Assembly (NCBI RefSeq): GCF_040047665.1
Contig: NZ_CP157355.1
Coordinates: 248,001 to 312,000, forward strand
Origin: Chitinibacter sp. FCG-7
GTDB lineage: Bacteria; Pseudomonadota; Gammaproteobacteria; Burkholderiales; Chitinibacteraceae
DNA: 64,000 nt
Reading direction: 5' to 3'
Shown here: in pieces, positions 44,551 to 53,104 of the stretch
Position numbering within the stretch: position 1 is the stretch's first letter
Layout: each line of letters opens with the position of its first letter
Made by a program: the position numbers and the translations under genes
Notes under the pieces: model-generated
What the model was told of the DNA's origin: nothing
What the model saw: the letters and a program-made list of their open reading frames with translations, nothing else
Databases searched by the model: none

Positions 44551-45582
44551 ATGAAAATACTCGATCTACGCAGCGACACTGTGACACAGCCCACCGAGGC
44601 CATGCGCCAGAGCATGGCGCAGGCCATTGTTGGCGACGATGTCTATGGCGATGACCCAACCGTCATTGAACTTGAGCAGACAAGCGCCAGCCGTCTGGGC
44701 AAAGAAGCCGCACTGTTTGTCCCGACGGGTACGTTTGGCAATCAGTTGGCCATTCTGACGCATTGCCAGCGCGGCGACGAAGTGATTGTGGGTGACGACA
44801 GCCATATTGTCTGGCACGAAGCTGGCGGCAGCGCCGTGATCGGTGGCGTGCAGCTGCGCACGCTGGAAAGCCACTTGGGCCAGCTTGACCCCACAGCAAT
44901 CGGGCGCAAAATCCGCTACGGGATTGATATTCACGAACCTAAAACCGGCCTGATTTGCCTTGAGAATGCCCACTCCAATGGCCGCGTGATTCCGCTCTCG
45001 AATATGCAGGCCATCTGGCAGGTGGCGCAGAGCAAACGCATCCCACTCCATCTGGATGGCGCGCGCATTTTTAATGCCGCCACGCATCTGGGTGTAGATG
45101 TAAAAGAAATCACGCAATATTGCGACACGGTGATGTGCTGCCTGAGCAAAGGCCTGGCCGCGCCAGTGGGCTCGATTCTGGCCGGAAGTAAGCACTTTAT
45201 CGCCCGCGCCCGCCGCCTGCGCAAAATGCTGGGCGGTGGTTTGCGCCAGGCCGGTGTGTTGGCTGCACCAGGTTTAATTGCGCTCAATGAAATGAGCCTG
45301 CGCCTGGGGCAAGATCATGCCAACGCTCAGACGCTGGCGCAGCGACTGAGCCGAATTGACGGCATCGAGATCGATCTGGTCAGCGTGCAAATCAATATAG
45401 TGTGGTTCAGATTCACCCGCGATATCAACGCTGCTGCACTCACCGCCGCCTTTGCCGCGGCACAAATCAAAGTCAACCCGCCTGAAGAGGGCTGGATGCG
45501 GCTGGTGACGCACTGGCAAATCGAACACGCAGATCTTGAACGTATTGTGGCCGTGCTGCGGCACTTCATGACAAGTAATTAG
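44551..45582 (+). CDS. ltaE: Low-specificity L-threonine aldolase
   Basis: The 343-residue protein starts at ATG 44551 (MKILDLRSDTVTQPTEAMRQ); an upstream in-frame ATG (44527) adds only non-conserved residues. Motifs include GDDVYGDDPTVIELE, ENAHSNGRVIPL, LHLDGARIFNAA and the PLP-lysine motif CCLSKGLAAPVGS. It splits L-threonine or L-allo-threonine to glycine and acetaldehyde. Confidence 0.94.
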   Translation: MKILDLRSDTVTQPTEAMRQSMAQAIVGDDVYGDDPTVIELEQTSASRLGKEAALFVPTGTFGNQLAILTHCQRGDEVIVGDDSHIVWHEAGGSAVIGGVQLRTLESHLGQLDPTAIGRKIRYGIDIHEPKTGLICLENAHSNGRVIPLSNMQAIWQVAQSKRIPLHLDGARIFNAATHLGVDVKEITQYCDTVMCCLSKGLAAPVGSILAGSKHFIARARRLRKMLGGGLRQAGVLAAPGLIALNEMSLRLGQDHANAQTLAQRLSRIDGIEIDLVSVQINIVWFRFTRDINAAALTAAFAAAQIKVNPPEEGWMRLVTHWQIEHADLERIVAVLRHFMTSN

Positions 45583-45643
45583 TACCTTGTTGAACGCCGA
45601 TGCTTGCGAAATAATCAATTAAACAGGTACATAAAGGCATTCC

Positions 45644-46654
45644 GTGATTGTATTAGAAAATCTCAGCAAATCTTATCGCGTCGATGGGCGCGATATTCCT
45701 GCGCTCAAGCGAATAGACCTGCAGATCGCTGCAGGTGAAATTTTTGGTGTGATTGGCCATTCTGGTGCTGGCAAATCAACCCTGATCCGGCTGATTAATC
45801 TGCTTGAACGCCCGAGCGGTGGCCGTGTTCTGCTCGACGATATCGACCTGACCCAGCTATCAAGCGATGCGCTGCGCAAATCGCGACAGAAAATCGGCAT
45901 GATTTTTCAGCACTTCAACCTGCTGATGAGCAAAACCGTCACACAGAACGTCGCCTTCCCGCTGCAAGTCGCGGGCGAGCTTGATCAGGCCGCTATCAAT
46001 TCACGCGTGGCCGAATTGCTCGAACTGGTCGGCCTGTCGGATCACGCCAATAAATACCCGGCCCAATTATCCGGCGGCCAGAAGCAGCGCGTCGGCATCG
46101 CCCGCGCGCTGGCCAATAAACCCAAATTGCTGCTGTGCGACGAAGCCACCAGCGCGCTCGACCCGCAAACGACGGCGTCGGTGCTGCAGCTGCTGCTGGA
46201 AATCAATCAGCAGCTCAAGCTGACTATCGTGCTAATTACGCATGAAATGAATGTTATCCGCAGCATTTGCGACCGTGTTGCCGTGATTGATGGTGGCGAA
46301 ATTGTCGAGCTTGGCCCGGTAACCAATGTGTTTTTACACCCCAAGCACCCCACCACGCGCCGCTTTGTATATGAAAGCGAGCACGTTGATGAAAGCGCCG
46401 AAGCAGACGACTTTGCCCATGTACCGGGCAAAATTGTACGGCTGACCTTCAAAGGCGAATCCACTTACCAGTCACACCTGAGCGCGCTGGCGCGCCAGCT
46501 TGCCGTGGATTTCTCAATCCTGGCTGGCCGGATCGAGCGCATCAAAACCACGCCTTGCGGCCAGCTCACGCTGGCACTGGTGGGCTCACAAGTGGATGAA
46601 TTGCTGTCGCGCCTGACTGATGAAGGCATTGTGGTTGAGGAGCTACGCCAATGA
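45644..46654 (+). CDS. metN: Methionine ABC transporter ATP-binding protein MetN
   Basis: The 336-residue protein starts with GTG (45644), AAGG 7-10 bp upstream. It has Walker [10 protein letters not shown], the signature [15 protein letters not shown], Walker [13 protein letters not shown], and the C-terminal NIL regulatory domain ([20 protein letters not shown]) that gives feedback inhibition by methionine. It overlaps metI by 4 bp (ATGA). Confidence 0.95.
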   Translation: MIVLENLSKSYRVDGRDIPALKRIDLQIAAGEIFGVIGHSGAGKSTLIRLINLLERPSGGRVLLDDIDLTQLSSDALRKSRQKIGMIFQHFNLLMSKTVTQNVAFPLQVAGELDQAAINSRVAELLELVGLSDHANKYPAQLSGGQKQRVGIARALANKPKLLLCDEATSALDPQTTASVLQLLLEINQQLKLTIVLITHEMNVIRSICDRVAVIDGGEIVELGPVTNVFLHPKHPTTRRFVYESEHVDESAEADDFAHVPGKIVRLTFKGESTYQSHLSALARQLAVDFSILAGRIERIKTTPCGQLTLALVGSQVDELLSRLTDEGIVVEELRQ

Positions 46655-47328
46655 GCACCATCTTGAATGATTTGATGAGCAATATTGACTGGGCCGATAT
46701 TGGCCTAGCCAGCGTCGACACACTGAGTATGCTCGGCGGCTCGCTGCTGTTTACGCTGATTCTGGGCTTGCCGCTGGGCATACTGCTGTTTCTGACCGGC
46801 AAAAAACAACTGCTTGAGCAGCCCGTGGTATACGGCATTTTATCGTTGATCGTGAATGTGCTGCGCTCGGTGCCCTTTGTGATCCTGCTAATCATCATGA
46901 TTCCGTTTACCGTGCTGCTCACCGGCACCTCGCTCGGCGTCGCGGGCGCGATTCCGCCGCTGGTGGTCGGCGCGACGCCCTTCTTTGCACGGCTCGTGGA
47001 AACCGCGCTACGCGAGGTTGATCGCGGCATTATCGAAGCCACGCAGGCGATGGGTGCGACCACCCGCCAGATTGTGATCAAAGCACTACTGCCCGAAGCG
47101 ATGCCCGGCATCATGGCTGCAATCACCGTCACCGCGATCACGCTGGTGTCGTACGCGGCAATGTCAGGGGTGATTGGCGGCGGCGGGCTGGGCGATTTGG
47201 CGATTCGTTTCGGCTATCAGCGCTTTCAGACCGACGTCATGGTGGTCACCGTCGTGCTGCTACTGGTGCTGGTACAGGTTTTGCAGATGGTGGGCGACAG
47301 ACTGGTGCAGCACTTCAGCCGCCGCTAA
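46651..47328 (+). CDS. metI: Methionine ABC transporter permease MetI
   Basis: The 225-residue protein has about five membrane helices ([20 protein letters not shown] and onward) and the EAA loop [20 protein letters not shown] that contacts MetN. It imports D/L-methionine with MetN and MetQ. It is coupled to metN by the ATGA overlap. Confidence 0.95.
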   Translation: MSTILNDLMSNIDWADIGLASVDTLSMLGGSLLFTLILGLPLGILLFLTGKKQLLEQPVVYGILSLIVNVLRSVPFVILLIIMIPFTVLLTGTSLGVAGAIPPLVVGATPFFARLVETALREVDRGIIEATQAMGATTRQIVIKALLPEAMPGIMAAITVTAITLVSYAAMSGVIGGGGLGDLAIRFGYQRFQTDVMVVTVVLLLVLVQVLQMVGDRLVQHFSRR

Positions 47329-47416
47329 AGCCAGGCTGTACTTTGGGACTTAGCCACTGAGCAGCATTCTCATATAAATAGAAGCAATTGGTATTTAGTA
47401 TTTAAATTACGTAGTG

Positions 47417-47464
47417 ATACTCTGTAGTCATACACCCCTAGCGGGGTATATCCACGCAGAGCAT
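47417..47464 (+). repeat. Imperfect long hairpin before metQ containing a repeat-like half
   Basis: ATACTCTG (47417-47424) pairs with CAGAGCAT (47457-47464) with one mismatch, and inside TACACCCC (47431-47438) pairs with GGGGTATA (47443-47450) around a TAGC loop with one mismatch. The GGGTATA half resembles the dispersed repeat. It lies in the metI-metQ gap and may form an mRNA structure or mark another repeat copy. Confidence 0.4.
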
Positions 47465-47511
47465 AGCTCCAAAAGAGTACAAACACATACCCTCCCAAAA
47501 GGAATGAAACC

Positions 47512-48294
47512 ATGAAGAAAGCCATTTCCCTGTTTGCCGCCGCCGGTGTATTGCTGAGCGCAGGCAGTTTTGCCGCAGACAAACTGAGCGTCGGTGCGAC
47601 CGCGGTCCCGCACGCTGAAATTCTGGAATTCATCAAGCCTACGCTGGCCAAGCAAGGCGTTGAGCTGGATGTAAAAGTCTTTACCGACTACGTCCAACCG
47701 AACGTACAAGTGGCCGAGAAAAAGCTCGACGCCAACTTCTTCCAGCACCAGCCTTACCTGACCGAATTCAATAAAGGCAAAGGCACTACGCTGGTGAGTG
47801 TTGCCGGCGTTCACGTTGAGCCGTTTGGCGCGTATTCGAGCAAGGTGAAAAAACTGGCTGATCTGAAAGAAGGTGCAACGGTAGCGATTCCGAACGACGC
47901 AACCAACGGCGGGCGCGCACTCCTGCTGCTTGATAAAGCCGGTGTGATTACGCTGAAAAACAAAAAGAACATCCTCGCCACCAGCAAGGACATTGCTGCC
48001 AACCCGAAAAAGCTAAAATTCAAAGAGCTGGAAGCCGCCACGCTGCCACGCATTTTGAATCAGGTTGATCTGGCGTTGATCAACACCAATTACGCACTGG
48101 AAGCCAAGCTCAATCCAAGCAAGGATGCGCTGACGATTGAAGGCAAAGAATCGCCCTACGTGAATATTCTGGTCACGCGGACCGATAATAAAGACGCAGC
48201 CGCAGTGAAAAAACTGGCTGCCGCGCTTAAATCACCAGCGGTGAAGAAATTCATCGAAACCAAATACCAAGGCGCCATCGTTCCGGCGTTCTGA
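47512..48294 (+). CDS. metQ: Methionine ABC transporter substrate-binding protein MetQ
   Basis: The 260-residue protein has a signal peptide (MKKAISLFAAAGVLLSAGSF, cut before ADKLSVG) and the NlpA/MetQ motifs FTDYVQPNVQVAEKKLDANF and FFQHQPYLTEFNKGKG. There is no lipobox Cys, so it seems to be a soluble periplasmic form, whereas many MetQ are lipoproteins. It is 183 bp after metI with an AAGGA ribosome site and may have its own promoter. A strong terminator follows. Confidence 0.94.
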   Translation: MKKAISLFAAAGVLLSAGSFAADKLSVGATAVPHAEILEFIKPTLAKQGVELDVKVFTDYVQPNVQVAEKKLDANFFQHQPYLTEFNKGKGTTLVSVAGVHVEPFGAYSSKVKKLADLKEGATVAIPNDATNGGRALLLLDKAGVITLKNKKNILATSKDIAANPKKLKFKELEAATLPRILNQVDLALINTNYALEAKLNPSKDALTIEGKESPYVNILVTRTDNKDAAAVKKLAAALKSPAVKKFIETKYQGAIVPAF

Positions 48295-48318
48295 TCGAAT
48301 AAGCTAATTCGCAGTGTC

Positions 48319-48346
48319 AAAAAAAAGGGGCTTTTGCCCCTTTTTT
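48319..48346 (+). terminator. Rho-independent terminator after metQ
   Basis: GGGGC-TTTT-GCCCC-type stem at 48327-48340 (extended by A/T pairs to 48319-48346) followed by six T. It lies 25 bp after the metQ stop and, because of the flanking A-run, could act in both directions. Confidence 0.85.
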
Positions 48347-48387
48347 CCCTTTTTCATTTACTAGACGTTCCGACTGATACAGCGCCC

Positions 48388-49245
48388 CTAGCGCTCCGGC
48401 TGCGAAAAAGCCTGCGGATTGACCAGTGTCCATGATTCAACCCGCGCATTGAAAAAGCCAGCTTCGGTATATGCACGGCGCAGGGTGCCATCGCGGCGCA
48501 TCTGGCTAAGCCCTTTGTTCAATGCCTCAAACACTACGGCACCATGCCCCGTAGGCGAGACCAGAAAATGCCGCGATCCCGGCATCGCTACCTTCATGCC
48601 CTTAGCGGGAAAAAGACGCGCGCCTTCGACTTCAAACGACATATCGGGCGATGACTTAAATGATGCTAAGGTAAAATCACCGCGCTCGCCCTTGAGCATT
48701 TTGGCAATCATGGCAAAAGTGGGCGCGCTTTCAATTTTGCTCACGCCCAGGCTTTCCAGCGTCGCCACGTCATTTTTCCACGCCCTGTTGGTCACCGCCG
48801 TCATGCTGCGTAAGTCCTTGAGCGTCGCACTACGCAAGCCCGGATGCCCCTCGGCCATATAAAAACCCACAACGTACTCGCCATCGCGTATCAATGGCAC
48901 CGACATGCGTGCCCGGGTTTGCTGCACGTCGCTGGCCCAGACCGACGTGCCGCTGGCGGTGACATTACCCGCTTCAACTTCAACCAGAATACGTGCGTAA
49001 CTATCAACCGGAATCAGTCGCACCCGCTCGTCCAGCCCGCCGCGCATCAACGCCTGCTGGAACAGCACCAGCTCGACAGTGTCGCGCCGCGCCCCCACAC
49101 CGCTGTACTCGCGGACATCCAGAATATCGCGGTGCCGCAGTAGTTTTTGGTAATCCAGAATCACATCCCGCGGCACGGCCAGCAGGATTTCAGCCCAGGC
49201 CAGCTGCGTCGCCAGCAGTAGCGTCAGGCAAAACATGTACTTCAA
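48388..49245 (-). CDS. Periplasmic solute-binding protein (SBP_bac_3-like)
   Basis: The likely start is TTG 49245 (MKYMFCLTLLLATQLAWA), preceded by AGGAG 8 bp upstream; ATG 49236 is an alternative. After the signal peptide (cut after AWA) the 285-residue protein has a periplasmic-binding-protein plan: ARILVEVEAGNVTASGTSVW, then FYMAEGHPGLRSATLKDLRS. No permease or ATPase gene is beside it, so it may be an orphan sensor-like binding protein rather than part of a transporter. Confidence 0.7.
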   Translation of the reverse strand: MKYMFCLTLLLATQLAWAEILLAVPRDVILDYQKLLRHRDILDVREYSGVGARRDTVELVLFQQALMRGGLDERVRLIPVDSYARILVEVEAGNVTASGTSVWASDVQQTRARMSVPLIRDGEYVVGFYMAEGHPGLRSATLKDLRSMTAVTNRAWKNDVATLESLGVSKIESAPTFAMIAKMLKGERGDFTLASFKSSPDMSFEVEGARLFPAKGMKVAMPGSRHFLVSPTGHGAVVFEALNKGLSQMRRDGTLRRAYTEAGFFNARVESWTLVNPQAFSQPER

Positions 49246-49447
49246 TCGGGATACTCCTGTTCGCAAATGAGCGGCCTTTCAGTCCAAAAACTGCCTAAAA
49301 AAAACTAGCTTGGAGTTGCTTGCTTTGCGAAGCAGACTGAGCAGCCGACACAGTTGTAAGTATTCACCTTACGACTTTGGCGACTATACGCGAGGAATAT
49401 CAATAATGAAATACTAATATTTAGCAGTCGGGATAGCACCTATAAAC

Positions 49448-49876
49448 TTATTCGCCATGTACCGCAAACAGGCCTCGCAAGCAGCGGATAGGCCAGCCGA
49501 TCACGGGGAGCTTTTGCAGCAATTCCTCGGCTGCATCCCAGTAATCACGGTGATTTAATACGCGTCCATCGTCGCCAAACACCAGATGCGAGCCGCCTTC
49601 GATCCGGTAGTTTTTGCCTTTAAGCTCAAAAGCAAACACCCAAGTCACAAAGGCTTGCTGACCTTGCACCAGCCGCTCGCCAATCATAAAGCGCGGATTG
49701 GTCGTGGTGGCAAACATATGCGCGAAAATACCCCGGATCGCCGCCTGCCCTACCACATCATTAAACGGGTCTTTAAATCGGGCCTGCGGCTGATAAAAGT
49801 CAGCGACCTGATCAAGTATTTCGGGGCAAATGCCCTCATACCAGGCGAGTAATTCGTCGATTTTAATAGGCATCAT
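49448..49876 (-). CDS. SnoaL-like/NTF2-like protein
   Basis: The 142-residue protein has the NTF2/SnoaL fold pattern: YEGICPEILDQVADFYQPQA, ARFKDPFNDVVGQAAIRGIF and the C-terminal HRDYWDAAEELLQKLPVIGW. It is the last gene of the lipid-modification operon and overlaps the SDR stop by 4 bp. Homologues keep company with CFA-like enzymes and FAD oxidoreductases in the same cluster type; the exact reaction is unknown. Confidence 0.82.
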   Translation of the reverse strand: MMPIKIDELLAWYEGICPEILDQVADFYQPQARFKDPFNDVVGQAAIRGIFAHMFATTTNPRFMIGERLVQGQQAFVTWVFAFELKGKNYRIEGGSHLVFGDDGRVLNHRDYWDAAEELLQKLPVIGWPIRCLRGLFAVHGE

Positions 49877-50667
49877 GAGAGTTTCAGATAGCGCTCAAAC
49901 AGGGCGAAACGCCAACGATACGGCAAAAGCTGGATCAGTTTCATGGTTTGTGTAAAACGGCGCGGAAAATGGATTTCAAAATCGCCAGCCGCCATCCCCC
50001 GCACTATGGCCGCAGCCGCCTGTTCGGGCGTTTGCAGCGCGGGCATGGTGAAGTCATTTTTTGCCGTCAGGCTAGTTTGTACAAAGCCCGGATTGATCAG
50101 ATAAACACTCAGGCCTTTCGGGTGCAGATCGCTGTATAAAATCTCAGCCAGATTAATCAGTGCTGCCTTGCTGGGGCCGTAGACGCTGGCATTGGGCAGG
50201 CCCATATACCCGGCCACGCTCGCGATCAGCCCGATGCCGCCATACCCCCGCGCCAGCATCGCGGGCAGGATGGTTTCGATGGCACGGTAAGCGCTAAGCA
50301 GATTGATATCAAGCGTTTGTCCAGCGCGGGCGGCGCTCACTTCCCAGACGCGCTCGGGGCGATAATCAGCCGCACAAAACAGCACCAGATCGGGCTCGCC
50401 CATGGTCTGGCACACGCTCTGGTAGGCCTGCGGCCATGCTGCAGGCTCGATCGCGTCAAAAGCCAAGACATGCGCCTGAGACTGCTCCTGACCGTGGGCT
50501 GTGGCCAGCTGCCGCAGCGCAGGCTCGCGCCGCGCACTGAGCGTGACCATCGCCCCCGCAGCCAGCAATTGCTGCGCCAGCGCTGCACCAATCCCGCTCG
50601 AAGCGCCAATCAGCCAGACGCGCAGCCCGCGCCAGCTGGAAATTGGCTTATTCATGGCATTGAACAT
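49873..50667 (-). CDS. Short-chain dehydrogenase/reductase
   Basis: The 264-residue protein has the SDR cofactor motif GASSGIG near residues 21-27 and the active-site pattern YGPSKAAL (Tyr-x-x-x-Lys) after a serine in IASVAGY. The start ATG 50667 has AAGGAG 7 bp upstream. It likely oxidises or reduces a lipid-related substrate with NAD(P). Part of the eight-gene leftward operon. Confidence 0.9.
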   Translation of the reverse strand: MFNAMNKPISSWRGLRVWLIGASSGIGAALAQQLLAAGAMVTLSARREPALRQLATAHGQEQSQAHVLAFDAIEPAAWPQAYQSVCQTMGEPDLVLFCAADYRPERVWEVSAARAGQTLDINLLSAYRAIETILPAMLARGYGGIGLIASVAGYMGLPNASVYGPSKAALINLAEILYSDLHPKGLSVYLINPGFVQTSLTAKNDFTMPALQTPEQAAAAIVRGMAAGDFEIHFPRRFTQTMKLIQLLPYRWRFALFERYLKLS

Positions 50668-50670
50668 GAC

Positions 50671-51210
50671 CTAGCTCCTTTTCTTGAAGAACAGCGTCAC
50701 CTGCCCCAATTCAAAGCCAAATTTGCGCATGCTGGCGCGATTGATCATCGAATGCTCATCCAGCAGGAACATCCAGTCATCAAACTGAACTTCATAAGTT
50801 TTGCCATCCACGGGCAGCAGCAACGTGTATTGCCAGTTGAGAGCATTCCCCGCCACCTTGCCCGTGGCTTCACCTTTCACATCCGCAGCCGTGCCGCGCC
50901 AGCTGCCATCGGCTTGCTGCGTCAACGTCCACACCCGCTGATCCTTACTGCCATCGTCGTAGCTGAAACGCTCGTCCAGTACCAGCTTGCCATCGCGCTG
51001 CGTGCCGGTGATCTCGACATGAAAACGCTTGACCACCTCGCCGCTGCGCTTTTGGAACATACCCCAGGCGTCGGTGGTGCCAACAAAATAACGCACCAGA
51101 TCAAGCTTGGGCTCGGCCTGCTGATAATGGCTGACATCGGGCGAGGCGCAAGCGGCGAGCAGGCCACAGCTGGCGGCCAGCAAGGCGGTTTTAATCCGGT
51201 TCAGATTCAT
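50671..51210 (-). CDS. DUF3833 lipoprotein
   Basis: The 179-residue protein has a signal peptide with lipobox LLAAC (Cys 21) and a beta-rich mature domain (RYFVGTTDAWGMFQKRSGEV, MNRASMRKFGFELGQVTLFF-like end) as in DUF3833 proteins. It is likely outer-membrane or periplasmic; it may bind a lipid. AAGGAG precedes the ATG. It overlaps the MFS gene stop by 4 bp. Confidence 0.85.
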   Translation of the reverse strand: MNLNRIKTALLAASCGLLAACASPDVSHYQQAEPKLDLVRYFVGTTDAWGMFQKRSGEVVKRFHVEITGTQRDGKLVLDERFSYDDGSKDQRVWTLTQQADGSWRGTAADVKGEATGKVAGNALNWQYTLLLPVDGKTYEVQFDDWMFLLDEHSMINRASMRKFGFELGQVTLFFKKRS

Positions 51211-52526
51211 GGTGTTTGCTCCTTCAGATTATGGGTCAAGCCGCTGCGCAGCATCACCAGGGCCAGCAGTTTGAAAAGACACGGCAGCCCGGCGTATACC
51301 CATGCCAGCTCAGCACCAGCAGGCGCTCCGGGCGTATACCCCAACATCGCCAGCAGCGGCAAAGCCAGTCCGGACAAAGCCAGCGCCAGCTTGCCCAGTA
51401 ATGTCCAGACACCGTAATACGTAGCGGCCGCTTGATCATCGGGGATGAGCCTAGCCAGCAGCACGGGCGGCAGCGCCAAATCCGCGCCCAGCGCCAGACC
51501 CGCAGCGATGCAGACCAGCAGATAAGCCGTGGTGTCGCCCTGCCCCAGCACGCTGGCACCGCAAAAGCTCAGAATCGCCAGCAGCATGCCCAGCCGCCAT
51601 GTACACAGCACACCGCGCACCTTGGCAATCCGCACCCAGATCGGCAGCCCCAACGCAGCGGCAATAAAGTAGGCAGCCAGAAAAGCGCCCGCCCATTGCG
51701 GCGCACCGATGCGATCATTAATAAAAAACAGCGCCAGCGTGGCCGGAATCGCAACTGAAATCGCATTTAAGCTGTACGGCCATAGCAGCCGGGTAAATGC
51801 GGTGTTCTGCCGCATCAGCTGCAGCGCTTGCGACCAGCTCAGTGTCGAAGATGGTGCTTTGTGCCAGCGAGGCGCGCCGCGCAGCAAAGCAGCAAGGCTG
51901 ATCGCGACCAGCAGTGCAAAAGCGAGGCTATACCAGGCAAAACCATGACTTAAATCTTCCCGTGGCGAACTCATAATCGCGCTTGGCAACACGCTGGCCG
52001 CAATTACGCCCAGCAGGCCTGCCCCCTCGCGCCAGCCTGCAGCGCCAAGCAATTGCTGCTCCTGGCCCAGCCTAGCCCCCCAGGCCAGATAGGCAATATT
52101 GAGCATACTGTGCGCCGTATAGGCCACAACCAGCATCACAGCAAGCCATAGCGTGAGATACCCCCCACTGACTTGCGGCAGCCATAATCCGGCAAAGGCC
52201 AGCACCAGCAAAAGCGCGCCGGCGATCAGCCACACATTTAGCTGCCGCCCCTGCAGGCGATCAATGCAGCGCCCCAGCCACGGGTCTTGGACGGTATCGA
52301 TCAGGCGCGCCAGAAACAGCACCCAGCCGGTGCCCGCCAAAGCCAGCCCCAGATGCGTGCTGTAATACGCTGGAATCTGCACATACACCGGCAAGGCCGA
52401 CATCGCCAGCGGCAGACCCAGCGCGCCATAGGCTGCCAGAGCAAAACGCGAATGGCCTGCGGCGCCTTCTGGGTGCGATGGCGGGCGCGGCGGCTGTATC
52501 GCTGGGTTTATCGCGGAACTCATCAC
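51207..52526 (-). CDS. MFS transporter (GPH-like)
   Basis: The 439-residue protein has about twelve membrane helices and the MFS_2-type pattern ARLIDTVQDPWLGRCIDRLQ in the first cytoplasmic loop. It is full length and embedded in the lipid-modification operon, so the cargo may be a lipid or its precursor, but specificity cannot be read from sequence. It overlaps its neighbours on both sides by 4 bp. Confidence 0.88.
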   Translation of the reverse strand: MMSSAINPAIQPPRPPSHPEGAAGHSRFALAAYGALGLPLAMSALPVYVQIPAYYSTHLGLALAGTGWVLFLARLIDTVQDPWLGRCIDRLQGRQLNVWLIAGALLLVLAFAGLWLPQVSGGYLTLWLAVMLVVAYTAHSMLNIAYLAWGARLGQEQQLLGAAGWREGAGLLGVIAASVLPSAIMSSPREDLSHGFAWYSLAFALLVAISLAALLRGAPRWHKAPSSTLSWSQALQLMRQNTAFTRLLWPYSLNAISVAIPATLALFFINDRIGAPQWAGAFLAAYFIAAALGLPIWVRIAKVRGVLCTWRLGMLLAILSFCGASVLGQGDTTAYLLVCIAAGLALGADLALPPVLLARLIPDDQAAATYYGVWTLLGKLALALSGLALPLLAMLGYTPGAPAGAELAWVYAGLPCLFKLLALVMLRSGLTHNLKEQTP

Positions 52527-53104
52527 CGGCTCCCGATCAGCTGCGCGCGCAAACCGCTGTCCTTGGTGCGCTCGTCAAACCAGATGGCAAAAAAGGCTTT
52601 GGCAAATTCGGGGTCACGAATTTCGGCCAGCAATTGACTGCGGCTATAAAAACGGCAGCCCGCATTGGGCAGATAGACGCCGATCAGCTGGTCGCCCTCC
52701 TTCACATCGGTAAATGCGCGCTGCATCTCGGCTTCCCAGCGCTTGAGTGTGGTGGCCGGATAGCGATTGCCAAACAGCCGGGTGATTTCGTCCAGACTGG
52801 TTTTTACAAACTGCTCACGGCTAATGCTGCGGTGGTAGGTCAGCTCCAGCGCAAACGGCGCTGCGGGTGCGGCTGGGTCAAAACGGCTTTGCTCGCTCCA
52901 GAGCCGGGCGGTGTAGATTTTCAGCCCGAACCAGCGCAGATCGCCACTGCCAATCGCGCGCGCCTGCGGGATTTGCTCGCGCCAGGCATTGGCATGCGCC
53001 ATCTGAGCAAGGGGTATTGCCATCAAAGCTGCAATCAATATGCGCTTTAGCGCTATACCCAAGCTGGTATTAACGGCTTTTCTGTAATAGGAATTGAATA
53101 ACAT
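52523..53104 (-). CDS. Chalcone-isomerase-like periplasmic protein
   Basis: The start ATG 53104 is supported by GAGGGG 8 bp upstream. The 193-residue protein has an N-terminal signal segment (LKRILIAALMAIPLAQMAHA) and a chalcone-isomerase-like domain (GSGDLRWFGLKIYTARLWSE, then ELTYHRSISREQFVKTSLDE). Bacterial members of this fold bind fatty acids rather than flavonoids. It overlaps the upstream CFA-like gene by 35 bp. Confidence 0.82.
   Translation of the reverse strand: MLFNSYYRKAVNTSLGIALKRILIAALMAIPLAQMAHANAWREQIPQARAIGSGDLRWFGLKIYTARLWSEQSRFDPAAPAAPFALELTYHRSISREQFVKTSLDEITRLFGNRYPATTLKRWEAEMQRAFTDVKEGDQLIGVYLPNAGCRFYSRSQLLAEIRDPEFAKAFFAIWFDERTKDSGLRAQLIGSR

Noticed and set aside
51290..51350. 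GTATACCC motifs like the dispersed repeat
   Set aside because: They lie inside the MFS transporter coding sequence and lack the CTRYAG half of the consensus.
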